A DNA stretch of 15,340 bases from UBA877 sp035506155. Its GTDB lineage: Bacteria > Chloroflexota > Anaerolineae > Anaerolineales > Villigracilaceae. The DNA is taken from NCBI GenBank assembly GCA_035506155.1, contig DATJPX010000037.1, positions 1 through 15,340 of the forward strand, given 5' to 3'. Within the stretch, counting starts at the first letter, position 1. Each line of letters opens with the position of its first letter. Below, one piece after another: positions 6,016 to 12,838 of the stretch. The notes under the pieces were generated by a model that was given only the letters and a program-made list of their open reading frames with translations, did not search any database and was not told where the DNA came from. The position numbers were made by a program, and so were the translations under genes.

Positions 6016-6763
6016 GCAATTCCTCCCTGTTGATACAATAAACTATCCGCGACCCCTGGGGCTATCAAGCTTTGAAGTTCAGAATAGTAGATCGCGTTCC
6101 TCCCCACCATGGTTCCCCTCTTGATCTGGTCAATTCTATTCTATGACTAATTGATTCCCTTTTCAAGAGGCTCTTCTGGCAGTTTCAGGGCGTTCATAAA
6201 GTCGCAGGAACAGGTTCAGAGCCTCAGCCGGATAAGCGCTGGAGTAACGCCTGGCAGCCGGGATGGTACGACTTCTTTTCGTAAAGCGATTCTTTTGAGC
6301 AGGAGTGGAGCAGATAGGGTCTCACTCCATTTCCCTTCAAAAACCGCCTCCAGCAGCACGATCCCTTCGTTCGGCAGATAGGTTGCCTACAGATAGGTCC
6401 CATTTTGGTGACCAGACACAAAGTTTAGCCATAGAAGGTCATTATTTACAGCTCTAAAAAACGACTTTAGAACACTGCAACAGTTGGGATTCCACATATC
6501 ATTCCTCAAGTAAAAATCTGGTATACTTTCTTCATCGGTGTTAGCAGGTTCGCAAAAATTGTTGACCGAAACTCAATAAGAATTCCAATGCGTTAGGCCA
6601 ACCATGGCAGGATATTGATCGGAGAAGCAAATTGTCACGCGGTCCTTTTACGCCATTGGTTGAGAGCTCAAGCCTCTCCGCGCTCACAGAACCTTACCCA
6701 TCAGCATGCCGAACGGCATGCTGATGTTTCGTTTCCGGACTTGACCTGGAATTGGTGGAAAAT
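6016..6763. other. Gene-free stretch at the composition boundary
   Basis: This stretch of nearly 750 bp has no convincing gene. The two ORFs of 65-76 codons here (6151-6381 plus, 6224-6421 minus) overlap each other, lack good ribosome sites and have unnatural composition. On the minus strand, two other frames give short protein-like runs (YLPNEGIVLLEAVFEGKW, then YSSAYPAEALNLFLRLYERP) at about 6380-6170, which could be a decayed gene with frameshifts. A -10-like TATACT lies at 6522-6527 without a good -35. A strong hairpin at 6699-6726 precedes ctaA. Confidence 0.5.
6699..6736 (+). terminator. Strong hairpin before ctaA, terminator-like
   Basis: Perfect 12-bp arms CATCAGCATGCC (6699-6710) and GGCATGCTGATG (6715-6726) with loop GAAC are followed by TTTCGTTTCC. 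The form fits an intrinsic terminator for plus-strand transcripts, yet it sits only 37 bp before the ctaA start and no plus-strand gene ends nearby. It may insulate ctaA from upstream reading, or act as a leader attenuator if the ctaA promoter is farther upstream. Confidence 0.5.
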
Positions 6764-7705
6764 ATGAACCGATTTGCAAAATTCTCCTGGATTGTACTGG
6801 CCTGGACCGAGCTGGATATCCTCTGGGGGGCTTTCGTCCGCGCCAGCGGTTCCGGGGCCGGCTGCGGCAACCACTGGCCGACCTGCAATGGGGATATCCT
6901 CCCCACCCCGCAGCACCTCGAGACCTTCATCGAATTCACCCACCGCACCCTGAGCGGCGTGGCGCTGCTCCTGGTCCTGGCCTTATTGATCTGGGGCTGG
7001 CGCAGCCATCCCAAGGGGCACCCCGTCCGGATCGGCGCTACCGGTTCGGCCGTCTTCATCCTCCTCGAAGCGGCCCTGGGTGCAGGCCTGGTGCTGCTCG
7101 ACCTGGTGGCCGCCAATAACTCGGCCTTACGGGCGGCGGCCGTGGCCGTGCACCTGCTGAACACCTTTTTCCTCCTGGCCTTCCTGGCGCTGACCGCCTG
7201 GTGGGCTTCCGGCGGGAACGCCTTGACGCTCAAGCAGCAGGGTGCCCTGCCGCTGCTGTTCGGCCTCGGGCTGGCCGGGGTGGCGCTGCTTGGAATGACC
7301 GGGGCGATCACCGCCCTGGGCGACACCCTGTTCCCGGCCAGGACGCTGGCGCAGGGATTGGCCCAGGACGCCGACTTGAACGCCAGTTTCCTGGTCCGGC
7401 TGAGGGTCATCCACCCGATCCTGGCAAGCCTGGTGGGTTTGTATCTATTGGGCCTGGCTCAGCACCTCCACAGGAAAACGAAGCCGGCCGCGAGCCGGCG
7501 GTTGAGCCTGCTCGTGGGTGGGCTGGTCCTCTCGCAACTGACCGCCGGGATCCTGAATCTCCTGCTCCTAGCGCCCATCTGGATGCAGATCGTCCACCTC
7601 CTCCTGGCCGACTCGGTCTGGGTCAGCCTGGTCCTGCTTTCGGCTTCGAGCCTGGCTTCCGGGCGGCAAACACGGGGGGCGAAAGCCGCACAGGCGAAGC
7701 AGTAG
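6764..7705 (+). CDS. ctaA: Heme A synthase (CtaA/COX15 family)
   Basis: A 313-residue integral membrane protein with about eight hydrophobic helices in two four-helix halves, as in CtaA. It oxidises the C8 methyl of heme O to a formyl group, making heme A for aa3-type oxidases. Conserved heme-ligand histidines are present in each half: His60 in EFTHR and His130 in AVHLLN, then His217 in RVIHP and His278 in QIVHLLLAD. The first extracellular loop has the Cys34/Cys41 pair (GCGNHWPTC) typical of Bacillus-type enzymes, preceded by GAFVRASGSGAGC. The ATG at 6764 is chosen over an in-frame TTG at 6752 because GGTGG lies six bases before it. No oxidase or ctaB gene is next to it in the window. Confidence 0.9.
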   Translation: MNRFAKFSWIVLAWTELDILWGAFVRASGSGAGCGNHWPTCNGDILPTPQHLETFIEFTHRTLSGVALLLVLALLIWGWRSHPKGHPVRIGATGSAVFILLEAALGAGLVLLDLVAANNSALRAAAVAVHLLNTFFLLAFLALTAWWASGGNALTLKQQGALPLLFGLGLAGVALLGMTGAITALGDTLFPARTLAQGLAQDADLNASFLVRLRVIHPILASLVGLYLLGLAQHLHRKTKPAASRRLSLLVGGLVLSQLTAGILNLLLLAPIWMQIVHLLLADSVWVSLVLLSASSLASGRQTRGAKAAQAKQ

Positions 7706-7763
7706 CGCAAAACAGCCGCGCCTCACAGAGGGTGAAGGCGGGATTCACGTCGACCCGGCCAAG

Positions 7764-7792
7764 TTGACTCGCCCTGGCAAGCCGATTATGAT
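7764..7792 (+). promoter_or_regulatory. Consensus promoter of the LAL regulator gene
   Basis: TTGACT (7764-7769), 17 bp, then TATGAT (7787-7792): five of six matches in both hexamers with ideal spacing. The predicted start is near 7799 and the gene's ATG is at 7802, so the message would have almost no leader. A single GGGTGA (7730-7735) lies upstream and might be a regulator half-site, but it is isolated. Confidence 0.7.
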
Positions 7793-7801
7793 TATTTCAG
7801 C

Positions 7802-10453
7802 ATGGCCACACCCCTCCTGCACAGCAAATTAATGCCGCCGCGCCCCCGCGGCCCGCTGGTCGCGCGCCCGGGTTTGTTCAGGCGATTGGACGACGGCCTG
7901 GATAAGAAACTGACCCTGGTCGACGCGCCGACCGGATTCGGGAAAACGACCCTGGTGGGGATGTGGCTGGCGAAACGCAGCCTCGCCTCGGCCTGGGTCT
8001 CCCTGGATGGGAACGACAACGACCCGGTCCGGTTCTGGACCTACGTGATCACGGCTCTGCGGGCGCTGGATGCCGAGATCGGCAGGACGGCGCTTTCGGC
8101 GTTGAGCGCGGCCCAGCCCCCCTCCATCCTGACCATCCTTACCCCGCTTCTCAACGACCTGGCCGGTCTCCCGGGTCCGTGCGTGCTGGTGCTGGAGGAC
8201 TATCACGCCATCACGGCAGCCGAGATCCATTCTGCGCTGGCCTTCCTGGTCCAGCATCTCCCCGAGCCCCTGCACCTGGTCATCCTTTCCCGCAGCGAAC
8301 CCGACCTGCCGCTGGGGATTCTGCGCGCCCGCGCCGAGTTGGTCGAGATTAGCGCGGCCGAGCTGCGCTTCGACCGGGCGGAGACGGAAACCTTCCTGCG
8401 GGAAGTGCGCAAGGCTGAGCTGCCGCCCGCGGCGCTGGACAGGCTGCAGGAGCAGACTGAAGGCTGGGCGGCCGGACTGCGCCTGGCTGTGCTCCTGCTT
8501 CAGGACAAAGACGGGGAAGCCGCCGAGCAGGCGCTGGCAGGTTTTTCGGGCAGCCACCGCTTCGTCACCGAGTATCTGACCGGCGAGGCCTTCGCCAGCC
8601 AGCCGGAGGACATTCAATCGTTCCTGCTGCAGACCTGCTTCCTGAGCCGCCTGACCGGGGCGCTGTGCGACGCGGTCACCCAGGCGAACGACGGCCGGTC
8701 CACCATGGAAATGCTCGCCCGGGAAGGCTTGTTCCTGGTTCGGTTGGAGCATGGACCCGGCCTCGACTGGTACCGGTACACCCCGCTGTTTGCCGAATCC
8801 ATCCAGGCGCTCGCCCGCCAGCGCCTGGGCGAGGCGGGCGTCCGGGCGATCTTCGAGAGGGCCAGCAACTGGTACGCCGGCCAGCAGCTCTACGCCGAGG
8901 CGATCGAAACAGCGCTGGCTGCCGGCCTGTACGGACGCGCCATCGGGTTGGTCGAAATCTACGTGGAGATCTACAGCCTGAACGAGATGCGCACGCTGAT
9001 GCGCTGGCTGGCCTCCATCCCGGAGGCCCTGACGCTGGAACACCCGGCCGTGTGTTTGATGTACGCCCAGGTGATCCTGTTTTCGTCCGACCGTTTCGCC
9101 AAGGCCACGGCGAGGCGCATCGAACCCTACCTGCAGGCGGCCGAGGCGGCCTGGCAGGCCGCCGGCGACGAGGGCGGACTGGGAGCCGTCCTGGCGCTGC
9201 GGGGGATGACGCTCCTCTGGCAGGGAGATTTCCGGCGCGCCCAGGAATGCGTCCACGCAGCGCTGAAAAAACTTCCCGAGAGCGAAGTGTTCTGGCGCGG
9301 CATCAGCCTGCTGAACGCCGCATCCGGCGAACTATACGCCGGGCGCATGCTGAACGCACAGGACCAGCTCCTGGAGGCGCGCGCCCTGCTGGGCGCGTCG
9401 CAAAACGTCCATGGCATGCTGGCGGCCAGCGGGATGCTGTCTGAAATCTTCTTCGCCCAAGGCGACCTGGAGCCATCCATCCAGCTGGGGCGGCAGATCC
9501 TCGCCGAGGCGGTCGGGGACGAATCGATGCTCGACGATCAGGGCACGGCCCGCTTGAACCTGGCGCAAGCGGCCTACGAACAAAACGACCTGGAGACCGC
9601 CGCCCACTACGCCGCCGAGGCGCTCGAGCTCGGCAAACAGCGCGCCAACGAGCTGCTCCAGGCCCAGGCGGCGGCCCGGCTGGAACTGGTCCGTTCGGCG
9701 CAAGGCCGGCCGGCCGAGGGCGCGTTGAAGGCCCTGGAAGCGCAATTGCACAGTCCGCTGGCAATCGAGGAGCTGCGCGAGGCCGAGGCGCTGCTGGCCG
9801 TCCGGGCCGGCGGAACGCCGGGGGCATGGCTGGAATCGGATCCACAGGGGTTGCCCGGACAAAAAGAAAAACGCACGTTCATCCTGGCCCGCCAGCGCAT
9901 CGCTGCAGGCCAACCCGGAGAGGCATCTGCGCTGCTGGCGCCCTCCATACCCGAAGCCGCCGCGAACGGGCGAATCCACAGCCAGGTCGAGGCGCTCTGC
10001 CTCGAAGCGCTGGCCCAACACGCCGCCGGGAACGACCCCGGGGCCCTGCAGGCGTTGAAACAGGCGGTGACGATCGGGCACGAAAAAGGCTTCCGCCGCC
10101 TGTTCCTGGATGAAGGCACCCCGCTGGCCCTCCTGCTGCGGCAGCTCCACCCGACCCTGAACCAGGCCGGTCCCCGCCTGTACGTCACGGCCCTGCTGCA
10201 CCTCTTTCCGCCCGCCCCCAACTCCGCCTCCCAAGGCGAGCCGGGAACCCCGGCTCCCATCGAACCGCTCAGCCAGCAGGAGGTCCGGGTGCTCAAGCTG
10301 CTGGTGGCGGGACTATCGAACGGCGAGATCGCCGGCGAGCTGGTCGTCTCGGCCAATACGGTCAAGACGCACATCAAAAACGTCTACCGCAAGCTGAACG
10401 TCAATAGCCGCGACGAAGCCCGGCAGGTGGCCAAGGAGCTCAGACTTCTCTGA
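7802..10453 (+). CDS. MalT-like LuxR-family ATP-dependent regulator (LAL)
   Basis: An 883-residue signal-transducing transcription factor of the MalT/LAL type, a STAND ATPase. Near the N-terminus are the Walker A APTGFGKTT (residues 42-50), Walker B CVLVLEDYH (127-135) and a sensor-like ILSRSEP (161-167). A long helical, TPR-like middle (about 340-800) would bind the inducer. The C-terminus (822-883) is a LuxR helix-turn-helix with LSQQEVRVLKLLVAGLSNGE and SANTVKTHIKNVYRKL. In this family, ligand plus ATP drives oligomerisation and activation at arrays of DNA boxes. Two such arrays lie in the next two promoters (10504-10533, 11340-11369). The first ATG is used: there is no ribosome site, but the promoter spacing predicts near-leaderless mRNA. 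The inducer is unknown; nothing nearby suggests maltose metabolism. Confidence 0.92.
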   Translation: MATPLLHSKLMPPRPRGPLVARPGLFRRLDDGLDKKLTLVDAPTGFGKTTLVGMWLAKRSLASAWVSLDGNDNDPVRFWTYVITALRALDAEIGRTALSALSAAQPPSILTILTPLLNDLAGLPGPCVLVLEDYHAITAAEIHSALAFLVQHLPEPLHLVILSRSEPDLPLGILRARAELVEISAAELRFDRAETETFLREVRKAELPPAALDRLQEQTEGWAAGLRLAVLLLQDKDGEAAEQALAGFSGSHRFVTEYLTGEAFASQPEDIQSFLLQTCFLSRLTGALCDAVTQANDGRSTMEMLAREGLFLVRLEHGPGLDWYRYTPLFAESIQALARQRLGEAGVRAIFERASNWYAGQQLYAEAIETALAAGLYGRAIGLVEIYVEIYSLNEMRTLMRWLASIPEALTLEHPAVCLMYAQVILFSSDRFAKATARRIEPYLQAAEAAWQAAGDEGGLGAVLALRGMTLLWQGDFRRAQECVHAALKKLPESEVFWRGISLLNAASGELYAGRMLNAQDQLLEARALLGASQNVHGMLAASGMLSEIFFAQGDLEPSIQLGRQILAEAVGDESMLDDQGTARLNLAQAAYEQNDLETAAHYAAEALELGKQRANELLQAQAAARLELVRSAQGRPAEGALKALEAQLHSPLAIEELREAEALLAVRAGGTPGAWLESDPQGLPGQKEKRTFILARQRIAAGQPGEASALLAPSIPEAAANGRIHSQVEALCLEALAQHAAGNDPGALQALKQAVTIGHEKGFRRLFLDEGTPLALLLRQLHPTLNQAGPRLYVTALLHLFPPAPNSASQGEPGTPAPIEPLSQQEVRVLKLLVAGLSNGEIAGELVVSANTVKTHIKNVYRKLNVNSRDEARQVAKELRLL

Positions 10454-10503
10454 GCCTTCCCACGCCTGGCAGCCTCATCCGTCCCGGCGTACGCCAAGCG
10501 GAT

Positions 10504-10561
10504 ATCACCCTCCGGATCACCCTTTCCGGGTGAGCCGCCTCCTTATTAGCGGTACTAGAAT
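10504..10561 (+). promoter_or_regulatory. Activator half-site array and promoter of the beta-repeat gene
   Basis: ATCACCC (10504-10510), ATCACCC (10516-10522) and the inverted GGGTGA (10528-10533) are placed at exact 12-bp steps. TAGAAT (10556-10561) is a fair -10, 22 bp after the last half-site, and there is no good -35, as expected of an activator-dependent promoter. The same layout recurs at 11340-11398. The half-site GGGTGAT resembles the GGA(T/G)GA core of E. coli MalT boxes (recalled). Confidence 0.65.
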
Positions 10562-10594
10562 GGCTGCACTTCAACAGGAACGAGGAATTCCGAT

Positions 10595-11284
10595 ATGACC
10601 CAACGCAGTATTCCTTCAGGGGCGACCCCCAAAGTCTTGATCAAGGCCGGCACAGACGTTACCGTCAAAGGGGTGGACGGCGACATGGTTACCGCCGAGA
10701 CTGAAAGCAGATGGGGTTTGAAGGTCGAAAAGCACAGCGAGGCCGAGTTCGCCCGGGCACGCGCCGCGATCGGCGAGGTGGTCCTTTTCGACTGGCATTT
10801 CAAGCGGCCCAATTTCCAGTCCGGCGATACACCCGAAGAGATCATCGAGGTCCAGTTCGGGGGCAGCGGCGAAGTGCTGGTGCCGTTCGGGTCCCACATC
10901 AAAGTCTATGCCGGGAAAAGCATCAATGTGAGCGGCATCCAGGGACAGGTGGACGCATTCTCCGGGCTCAGCCTTAACGTTCAGGGTGTACGCTGCCTGG
11001 GAAACGCCTCCGCCGGCTGGTCGATGAACGTCGAAAGCCAAACCATCCTGGGTCAGGATGCCATCTACACCGCCGGCTCGGACCTGCGCTTCCAGGTGGC
11101 CGGTCTGACCAGCCTGCGCCTGCGGGTCAAAGACATCGGTGGGTACTGGGAGGCCCGGATCGGTGCAGGCGAGCGCTCGGTCTACCTCAAATCAGGCGGG
11201 GACGTCACCTTCGTGACCGATCAAAAGGTCGAGCCGCAGCCGCCGGGCTATATTTTAGGCAAGATCGAAAAGCCGGCCGCCTGA
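10595..11284 (+). CDS. Unknown protein with beta-strand repeats
   Basis: A 229-residue soluble protein with no signal peptide. I do not recognise a specific family; the pattern recalls DUF4097-like beta-solenoids. The N-terminus (KVLIKAGTDVTVKGVDGDMV, residues 13-32) is followed by a basic segment and then repeats of about 19 residues at 99-117, 118-136 and 137-152. Each repeat is built on the theme small-aromatic-SGxSLNVxG (AGKSINVSG, FSGLSLNVQG, SAGWSMNVES). A final YLKSGGDVTFVT closes the array. Such a fold would be a scaffold or sensor rather than an enzyme. The start has GAGGA upstream of the ATG at 10595. It has its own activator-type promoter and a strong terminator, so it is monocistronic. 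Its link to the adjacent LAL regulator is inferred from the half-site array. Confidence 0.75.
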   Translation: MTQRSIPSGATPKVLIKAGTDVTVKGVDGDMVTAETESRWGLKVEKHSEAEFARARAAIGEVVLFDWHFKRPNFQSGDTPEEIIEVQFGGSGEVLVPFGSHIKVYAGKSINVSGIQGQVDAFSGLSLNVQGVRCLGNASAGWSMNVESQTILGQDAIYTAGSDLRFQVAGLTSLRLRVKDIGGYWEARIGAGERSVYLKSGGDVTFVTDQKVEPQPPGYILGKIEKPAA

Positions 11285-11302
11285 CCTGCCCCGGAAATTC
11301 GC

Positions 11303-11334
11303 CGAAAACGCCTCGTCCACACGGGGCGTTTTCG
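11303..11334 (+). terminator. Terminator after the beta-repeat gene
   Basis: A 14-bp stem (11303-11316 with 11321-11334, one G-U pair) has a CCAC loop. The outer part is CGAAAACGCC/GGCGTTTTCG, so the AAAA/TTTT tract is inside the stem rather than after it. It stands between the gene's stop and the next activator array, separating the two transcription units. Confidence 0.7.
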
Positions 11335-11339
11335 ATTCA

Positions 11340-11398
11340 ATCACCCGTCGAATCACCCCGTGCGGGTGAAGCGGCCTCACCCCGGTCGCCGGTATGAT
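11340..11398 (+). promoter_or_regulatory. Activator half-site array and promoter of the exporter operon
   Basis: ATCACCC (11340-11346), ATCACCC (11352-11358) and inverted GGGTGA (11364-11369) have the same 12-bp steps as at 10504. TATGAT (11393-11398) follows after 23 bp and is a good -10. The last half-site would be centred about 38 bp before the start of transcription, where MalT-type activators contact polymerase (recalled). It precedes the micropeptide, MFS and methyltransferase genes. Confidence 0.65.
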
Positions 11399-11427
11399 GG
11401 TCGAAACTTCGAACAAGGAGAACCGAC

Positions 11428-11544
11428 ATGCAAAACATCCTGCTGCTTTGGCTCAACCCGCTCGACCTGGGAATTTTCTTCCTCTGCCTGTGCGCCGGGG
11501 TCTGGGTCCTGGCGCACAGCGCCCCCGCATCCAAAGACAGGTGA
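11428..11544 (+). CDS. 38-residue membrane micropeptide
   Basis: A short ORF with an excellent ribosome site (AAGGAG, seven bases before the ATG at 11428). It encodes 38 residues: a short N-terminus (MQNILLLWLNPLD), one hydrophobic helix (residues 14-29, containing CLCAG) and a polar tail ending SKDR. It ends 19 bp before the ATG of the exporter, with which it must be cotranscribed. I recognise no family. It may be a small regulatory subunit of the exporter, like other single-helix partners of transporters, or a translated leader. The hydrophobic pattern and ribosome site make chance unlikely. It is too short to appear in most automated annotations. Confidence 0.6.
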   Translation: MQNILLLWLNPLDLGIFFLCLCAGVWVLAHSAPASKDR

Positions 11545-11563
11545 CATCAAAAGGACTACCGGT

Positions 11564-12793
11564 ATGAACAGGCATATTTCCAAATCCGGGGCCCCGGCCC
11601 TCTGGCTGATCTTCCTCATCATGCTGATGGACATCATCGGCCTATCGATCCTGGGGCCGGTCGCCCCGTACATCGTCAAGCGCTACAGCAACAACGCCTT
11701 GATGCTCACCATGCTGACGGTCATCTATGCCGGATCGATGTTCTTCGCCGCGCCTGCCCTGGGCAAGATCAGCGACCGGGTGGGCCGCCGCCCGGTGCTG
11801 CTCGTCAGCGTCTTCGGGTCGGCCGTCGGTTATTTCGTCTTCGGGATCGGCGGGGCGTTATGGGTGCTGTTCCTTTCCCGCCTGATCGACGGCGTCACCG
11901 GCGGGAACCTGTCGACCGCGGCCGCTTACATTGCTGATGTCTCCAGACCCGAGCAGCGCGCCAAGAATTTCACCCTGATAGGTCTCGCTTACGGGCTGGG
12001 CTTCATCCTCGGCCCGGCCCTGGGCGGCGCGCTGGGGCAGATCAGCGTGGACGCGCCTCTGTTTGCCGCGGGCATCGTCTCGCTGGTCAGTGTGGGAATG
12101 ATCTACTTCCTGCTGCCAGAATCGCTGCCAGCCGAAAAACGCGCAACCGCCCGGCTGCGCCTGCGGGATTTCAATCCCTTCGCCTCGATCCGTGACATGG
12201 CCCGCAAGCCGGGCATCGGCCTGATCCTGCTCGTCTCGGCCCTGTTCAACTTCAGCTTCGACGGCATCAACAGCACCACGGGCATATTCATCGTCCGCAA
12301 GTTCGCCGCCCGGCCCTGGGCGCTCGGCCTGCTGTTCGTCCTGGCAGGCATCGCCACCGCCGTCATGCAGGGCACGCTCGTCCGCACGCTGGTCCCGAAG
12401 TACGGCGAAAAGCGCATGGCGATCGTCGCCCTGTCGGGGGAGGGACTCGGGGCGCTGCTGCTCTCCTTCGCCCCGGCCTTCTGGATGCTCTACCCGATCG
12501 CCTTCCTGCAGAGCGCGGTGGTCAGCTTCATCTTCACCACCTTGAGCACCCTGGCTGCCAACCGGGTCACGGAGCGCGAACAGGGACAGTTGGCTGGGGT
12601 CAGCGCGGCGGTAAGCGGGCTGGTGGCGGCCCTGGGGCCGCTGTGGGCCGGATCCGTCTACGACTTCGTCATGCCCGGCGCGCCGTTCTGGATGGGCGCC
12701 ATCCTGCTGGGGATCGCCTGCCTGCTGGTGGCACAAATCCGGGCCAAACCGGCCCGGGAAGACGCCATCCAGGTCGCCTCGGCGGCGGATTGA
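11564..12793 (+). CDS. MFS drug exporter, TetA-like (DHA1 family)
   Basis: A 409-residue, 12-helix major facilitator. It starts MNRHISKSGAP and the first helix contains DIIGLSILGPVAPY, as in tetracycline-type exporters. Motif A between helices 2 and 3 reads GKISDRVGRRPVLL, and the antiporter motif C in helix 5 reads GLGFILGPALGG. DHA1 members expel drugs or metabolites in exchange for protons; the substrate is unknown here, and similarity to TetA does not prove tetracycline resistance. The ATG at 11564 is used because AAGGA lies eight bases upstream and the TetA-like first helix follows directly. The longer open frame runs through the promoter and micropeptide in another frame. It is placed between the micropeptide and the methyltransferase in one operon under the activator array. 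Confidence 0.9.
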   Translation: MNRHISKSGAPALWLIFLIMLMDIIGLSILGPVAPYIVKRYSNNALMLTMLTVIYAGSMFFAAPALGKISDRVGRRPVLLVSVFGSAVGYFVFGIGGALWVLFLSRLIDGVTGGNLSTAAAYIADVSRPEQRAKNFTLIGLAYGLGFILGPALGGALGQISVDAPLFAAGIVSLVSVGMIYFLLPESLPAEKRATARLRLRDFNPFASIRDMARKPGIGLILLVSALFNFSFDGINSTTGIFIVRKFAARPWALGLLFVLAGIATAVMQGTLVRTLVPKYGEKRMAIVALSGEGLGALLLSFAPAFWMLYPIAFLQSAVVSFIFTTLSTLAANRVTEREQGQLAGVSAAVSGLVAALGPLWAGSVYDFVMPGAPFWMGAILLGIACLLVAQIRAKPAREDAIQVASAAD

Positions 12794-12838
12794 CCGTGAC
12801 CATTATTCCAAAGCGTGAAAATAGAAAAGGAGTTTCTT

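Noticed and set aside
6585..6610. GCGTTAGGC, resembling the right core (GTTRRRY) of an integron attC site, near the cassette-like small genes
   Set aside because: No matching RYYYAAC core lies at attC distance upstream, there is no paired stem structure, and the cargo genes are not in the direction or spacing expected. The repeats A-C lack attC cores too.
1..6700. Search for insertion-sequence ends, transposase or tRNA genes to explain the island
   Set aside because: No terminal inverted repeats, transposase motifs or tRNA cloverleaf could be recognised by eye.
7829..9256. Very long minus-strand ORF (475 codons) opposite the LAL gene
   Set aside because: It is antisense to a gene with clear domains and is rich in Arg/Gly/Gln/Pro as expected of GC-rich shadow frames. 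The same holds for the minus-strand ORFs at 9332-10377, 6694-7410, 11858-12736 and 14627-15334.
10484..10493. GGCGTACGCC palindrome after the LAL stop as terminator or operator
   Set aside because: A self-complementary 10-mer with no loop and no T-run in a GC-rich context, most likely chance.
11360..11563. 68-codon N-terminal extension of the MFS frame
   Set aside because: It would run through the activator array, the -10 and the micropeptide gene, and it reads as Arg/Ser-rich non-membrane sequence. The ATG at 11564 has its own ribosome site.
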